DNA from: Acanthaster planci
Lineage: Eukaryota; Echinodermata; Asteroidea; Valvatida; Acanthasteridae
Assembly (NCBI RefSeq): GCF_001949145.1
Contig: NW_019091490.1
Location: forward strand, 282,983 to 346,982
DNA: 64,000 nt
Reading direction: 5' to 3'
Positions 59,560 to 64,000 of the stretch are shown piece after piece (the stretch's first letter is position 1; every line of letters begins with the position of its first letter). Position numbers and translations under genes: made by a program. Below the pieces are notes generated by a model. That model searched no databases. It was not told where the DNA came from and saw only the letters and a program-made list of their open reading frames with translations.

Positions 59560-59645
59560 GAAGCAGGATTCCAACCCAGGAGCTCCAAAATGGTTGACAA
59601 GTGCTCTACCTACTGCGGGCATTTGCAAGCGACAACCATTTGATG
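59560..59645 (-). mobile_element. tRNA-like SINE fragment
   Basis: On the minus strand, gcagtaggtagagcacttg resembles the D-arm/A-box side of a tRNA, and 35-40 nt later gggttggaatcc matches a B box. No acceptor stem is seen, so a tRNA-derived repeat rather than a tRNA gene. Different head sequence from the element at 26.4 kb. Confidence 0.5.
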
Positions 59646-61816
59646 CCAACTGGTTGATTTCCTCCGGTAACCTGTACACAAAATGCCTCCTGGGTACCTG
59701 GCAAAAATGACTAATATTTGACAGTGTTCCTCAATCAAACTTGCACTGAGCGTATGCAGATTGTCAACAGCAAATGCACAAAAGGGTAAAGTTACTGCAG
59801 GAAGGTGCCACTGTATAGAGGACCCACTGCCAGGTTGTGCGCATTCTGTTGAAAGTTAGTCACACGCAAACTTTGCAATATGCACTTGAACCATTGAGCA
59901 CCAATCAGTGTACTTCATCAGTGTCATTAAAATCCCTCCTTTTGCGGTCACCGTCAAAAATTCCCTCTTCTTCTCTCTGTACAGTACATAGACATATCAG
60001 ATGTGTCTTGACTGATTTTGACTGTTAGGACTACTGTGTTGAGAATGCATCTTTGCATAGGAAGGTTAAGTAGGTTATGCTGTGGTTAGTTCCTGCATAT
60101 GTTGGTGGGCTTCCAATTCATCCGCTGTCTTTGTTTTGTCTGTTGTTAGGAACAATGGCACCCCTGCGTGCCACGCGGGCCGGGGGTCTGAAAAAGACAT
60201 TGACAATCAGGAAGGAGGAAGTGGGAAATCATTTCCATGAAAAAAAAAAAACAGTTTTGATTTTTCAAACAAATAAAACTCCAAAGGGGAAAACCAACAG
60301 GTCCACCGAAATGTATTGACAGATGTGTAAAATCCTGTTCTTAAGAAATAAAGAATAAGTTTTTGGAATAGTGGGCAGCGGTCACATTCATGACATAATC
60401 AAAATGTGATATGACCCAAATTTACACGAACATGTAGTTCAACTTTTTTTCCCACTATGGTTGAATGCAGGTGGCATTGCACCAAATATGCAGCTGCATG
60501 CACAAACATGTATTAAGCCTGTTCTATATAGTTTGACCCCAAAAATGCAACCTCAAAGTAACATTTATTGTTTCCTTAAACGATTTTTGATAATTGTCAT
60601 TATTGGATTTAAATTAAGGGTTTGGCTGTGAAAAGATGACATTTAGAGGTTCAGTTTGATAGCAAAACAATTTCAAATAAAAATCTTAGAAGAAAATAAA
60701 TGTAACTTTGGAGTTGCATTTTTGTAGGTCACCCTGTATGTTATGTTTGAGCATTTGACATGTGCGTTGTATCTAAGCCAATAGTATTCTCGTCTTTGAT
60801 GTGTATTGCATCTCCAAACATTAAAGTGTAGCTGCAGTGAATTCTTCTGGGACTTTTACTCTTTTTTCAAGGTATGAAAACTCGTATACATGTACATTTG
60901 TATTTGGTTTAAAGTATTGAAAAAGTGCACTATTTAAAACTTTTTCCCATTAAATCCCTGAACCCCTTTGCACCGGGAGACGGTGAGAGTGGCCGTAAAA
61001 ATTGAGATCCTCAACCCGCATTTCAGCTGTTATTCTCGGCCCATCCTCGAGCGAACACATGATAATAACCAGCTTCACAATAGTCCCACTTTGAAAAGAG
61101 GCAACGGGATGACATCACAGTGCTGCTCATGAATATGGAAATACCATTAGCATAAAGAAGAGTGAAATAGTGAAAGAAGTTGAAAATAACGTTAACTGAG
61201 ACACAAAGGTGCATTGTGAAGGTCTGTACTGTATTAAAATGAATTGATTGCAGCTAACCTTTAACTTCTTCCTTGTGACGGTCCCAAAAACATACAATAC
61301 CAATACACTATTGCCAAATTACCATATGAATAAAGGCCAGCAGGCTAGAGAGGTTGGGAAAACACTTCAAGGCAGGGCTTGTGGCAGACATGTTTATAAA
61401 GAACAGGCCTACAATTGGGAGAGAGAATTCAAAGCATAAACATTTGGGCTGTAAGTGTGTTTTAGTAGTTTCCTCAACACCAAATTATCATTGCACCCTT
61501 TACCATCGCTTACCTGGGTATTTTTGCACAGAGAGGTCCTCAGTCATGGCACACTGTGCAGCAAACAAATGGCACAGTCTCTGTACTCAAAACTTTGGGG
61601 AACATCAAGGAGCAGCATGAAGTATTGGGTCATTCAGCTCTACGTGTGCCTTCCACAATCCTGGAGAATCTTTCAAACCCTTCATGACAGATTTTGCAGT
61701 ATCTTGGGGGACAAGGATTTGCTTCATTTCTCGTAGAAGAACAGCGAAATAAACGGTGTTGAAAATTGTGAATGGATGTACACAGATTTGAGAAACGTAT
61801 TCCTTTTTTTCTTCAG

Positions 61817-62143
61817 AGCCGCCGTGGCTTTCCACCCAACCGACTGTTTTCAACAGCTCAAGTAACACAATCACACTCACCTGGGAGGCATGGGGCACCC
61901 AGCCCAGCGATAGGGGAGAGGGCCCCTTGGTCAAATACATCATCACCTACTTGGAGCTGGGTGCAGACGGCACTGGGGAAGGCAACATCACAGCCTTGGA
62001 GGCCCCGGAGGACGCTCGCTCCATCGTGGTACAGGGTCTGCGGGAGGCAACCGGTTATGAGTTCCGTGTGACTGCCGTCAGGCCCGGGGTGGGCGGGGCT
62101 GGCCCCCCTAGCCCGCCCACTGCAGGGAACACCACGTGTGCAG
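61817..62143 (+). CDS. Tie: Tie-like receptor, exon 8: FN3 domain 1
   Basis: 327 nt, acceptor cttcag, donor gcag|gtgtgt, phase 1 both ends. FN3 landmarks: PPWLSTQP opening, ITLTWEAW core tryptophan, VKYIITYLEL strand, then LREATGYEFRVTAVRPG and VGGAGPPSPPT. The loop VRPGVGGAGPP is shared with the minus-strand FN3 exon, and its pattern (R-x-G-x-GG-x-G) matches Tie FN3-1 (family knowledge). Confidence 0.85.
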
Positions 62144-62623
62144 GTGTGTGGAAATGTGACATCCCAGGGAAAATACAACAAACATGCCTCTTTTTCTGTA
62201 TTGTCTAGGTTTAAAACGTTGATTGCTGGTCGGTGGTTCCCATGTGTTATTGCCCATTGGTGTATGTGATATTGTTTGTAATCTGCAAGTGTCTGTGTGC
62301 AGAACATGCTTTTGTTTATTGTTTGACAGTTTCGTTGTTCTGTATGTGTAAGTGCATTCTGTCTGTTGATGTGTGTGCTTGGTATTCGATGTGGGTATTC
62401 TCAAGTGGTGTGATTGTTGTGGTCATATGTCTGGGTTTTGTCTTTCTTTATTCGATATCTCTGATTACATGTGTTTTGAACGATGTTCACCTTGCCGTTA
62501 GTTACATGTACTCTGCCATTCTTGTTTTTATCAGTTCCACGTACCGGTATATGGCTGTGCATTTGTCTGTTGATGTGGTCTGTCTGTTTTCTATTTGTCT
62601 GTGATTGGTTTTTTTTTTGACAG
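62144..62623 (+). other. Tie-like gene intron 8
   Basis: 480-bp phase-1 intron, unusually rich in t and tg on the plus strand, ending in a long t run before gacag. Nothing else seen. Confidence 0.7.
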
Positions 62624-62929
62624 TTGCGGGGCCACCCACCAGTCTTGTCGTCCGACCCATCAATGCTAGCGCCCTCCGGCTGTCTTGGTCGCGGCCGGCC
62701 GGTACAGGGTGCCCTGTGATCACGTACCGCATCCGCTGTGAATTAAGGAAATGGACAGAATGCCCGTCAACTGAAAATAAATTCATTGGTTATAAACAAA
62801 CCAGGGACTATTCCCTGGTAGTCGGTAGTTTACTGCCTTACAGACTGTACAGATTTAAAGTGCGGAGTGAAACAGATGCAGGAGTGTCATCAGACATGAC
62901 GAACGGAAAAAACACCACAAGCCAATCAG
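62624..62929 (+). CDS. Tie: Tie-like receptor, exon 9: FN3 domain 2
   Basis: 306 nt, acceptor gacag, donor atcag|gtctta, phase 1 both ends. FN3 landmarks: AGPPTSLVVRPINAS, LRLSWSRP core tryptophan, VITYRIRCEL strand, LLPYRLYRFKVRSETDAG. Two extra cysteines (GCPV and IRCEL, TECPS) are unusual for FN3. The donor gtctta is weak, but the phase and domain end support it. FN3-3, the transmembrane helix and kinase exons would lie beyond the window. Confidence 0.8.
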
Positions 62930-64000
62930 GTCTTACATTTGTTTTCACGTCTAGTTGTAAAATCCAATGGATGACATTTTCCTGTCTAACTTGTGCTTGC
63001 CACCCAGGAGTCTATGCCTGGCTCCCTTGTACCGTATTCTTGGGTATTACTTAGCTTTGGTACTTATATTATTGACTCCTTACAGTTGCAAGTCCTTGGA
63101 AGTTGTCATGATTCAACCAAACTTTACCCAGTCTCAAGTTAGGGCTCAAACTATTCAATTGAATTATGGCTTGGACAGTTCTTCGTGATCTCTGATCAAC
63201 AATTTAAGTTGACGTAGGGTAGATTTTAGATTTAACTAGGGGTCGTAGAGTTAAATTCAATCGTAAGAATTCTAACAGGCTCTCTAGAGTGAAGCCTGTT
63301 GGACGCATCCATGTTTGGGCACAAACCTTTTGAAAACTCAACATTTTGTGTGGCTTTTTTCATTCCTGCTTTTGTATTCAAAAATGATGCATCAACATAC
63401 ATGTAGCTGACGCACCCAAACATAAATGTACAATCAGTAAGTGAGCCATTTGCTCTGTTCTGTGTTATCAACACTAACTCCCACACAAATGTGTCACGGA
63501 TAAATTTTTCTAAGGCTCCTTTATGGGCCATACGACTAATAGAAAAATGCACTGGTATGCTATTTGCATGTGGTATTCTTGTACATTGCATTTAAAGAAC
63601 ACTGTTCAGAATTTGTTCCATCTTATTTCATTATGTTCTGCCAACATGCTCATGAAATTCAAAATGTCGCGCCGACGGGGCTTCAAAATGTTTTGTTGGC
63701 AGGGAAGGCTGAGTTAAGTGCTTGAGACTTGTTGTAACAAGCACTAGCTGACAGCAAGTGTAATCAGTGGATGGACGTCAAAGTACACTCCATGGTAACA
63801 GACACCACAAATAAAGCTAACGTACATCATCCAAGGTTCTAAAGTAGGAACTTCTGTTTCCTCGTGGTTCTGGGGTAGTACCTGGGTATTTGAACAGTCA
63901 CGACTTGACCACACCTGAAAGTTCTAAACCAACAATCCATATGTTGCCTAAGCGGTACAAACCTTTCAGGCTCCACAGTAGGGCTGTACGTTACTCACAG
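62930..64000 (+). other. Tie-like gene intron 9 (runs off the window)
   Basis: No third FN3, transmembrane or kinase exon could be found before the right edge. No repeat with a partner here, although tagggctgt near 63980 resembles the end of the AT-rich element family. Confidence 0.5.

Larger units (their letters stand above)
59216..61816 (+). other. Tie-like gene intron 7
   Basis: About 2.6 kb, phase 1. Contains a family-1 TIR element right after the donor (59.25 kb) and a tRNA-like SINE fragment (59.56 kb). No exon recognised. Confidence 0.65.

Noticed and set aside
62967-63188. Possible transmembrane exon (ALVLILLTPYS)
   Set aside because: The hydrophobic run is too short, there is no phase-1 acceptor, and Tie receptors need a third FN3 before the membrane helix.
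63232-63591. 119-codon minus-strand ORF with NRLHSREPVR-like stretch
   Set aside because: Faintly like an ORF1-type retroelement tail, but there are no firm motifs and no neighbouring element sequence, so I do not call it.

Overview
This is a eukaryotic window with split genes, GT-AG introns, a low-to-moderate GC background and many short inverted-repeat elements. It is most likely from a marine invertebrate deuterostome. An echinoderm, perhaps a sea star, is my best guess, from Tie-type receptor exons next to Roc-COR-Death genes and from frequent tacatgta and aggcct simple motifs. The species cannot be fixed from sequence alone.

Layout. (1) 0.5-9.4 kb, minus strand: a receptor gene with a signal-peptide exon, one Ig exon and one FN3 exon, all joined by phase-1 introns; it runs off the left edge. 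(2) 13.4-15.7 kb, minus strand: a decayed copy (C) of a COR-Death gene. (3) 20.8-26.1 kb (copy A) and 31.4-37.2 kb (copy B), plus strand: a tandem pair of three-exon genes, each with an unresolved N run at the same place. Each encodes a Roc-type GTPase, COR region and C-terminal death domain. (4) 42.9-62.9 kb, plus strand: a second receptor gene with signal peptide, two Ig-like exons, three EGF-type exons, one Ig exon and two FN3 exons, again all phase 1. This is the ectodomain order of the Tie receptor tyrosine kinases. Transmembrane and kinase exons would lie beyond the right edge.

The most unusual object is the Roc-COR-Death family. In copies A and B the G domain is interrupted between the G2/switch-I motif (PTHGIE or PTQGIE) and the G3 motif (WDFAGD) by about 390 residues that include about 8-10 hydrophobic helices. 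A normal Roc domain has only a short link there. The protein therefore looks like a polytopic membrane GTPase whose nucleotide pocket must assemble across a membrane insert, with a death domain for signalling output. Copy B carries two compensating single-base indels, and copy C carries several nonsense and frameshift lesions.

The two Tie-like genes are transcribed away from each other and flank the GTPase cluster. No functional link between receptors and GTPases is shown by the sequence. The rest is introns and intergenic DNA with foldback elements (several families with two or more copies here), two tRNA-derived SINE-like pieces, a LINE reverse-transcriptase remnant and a 32-bp minisatellite.
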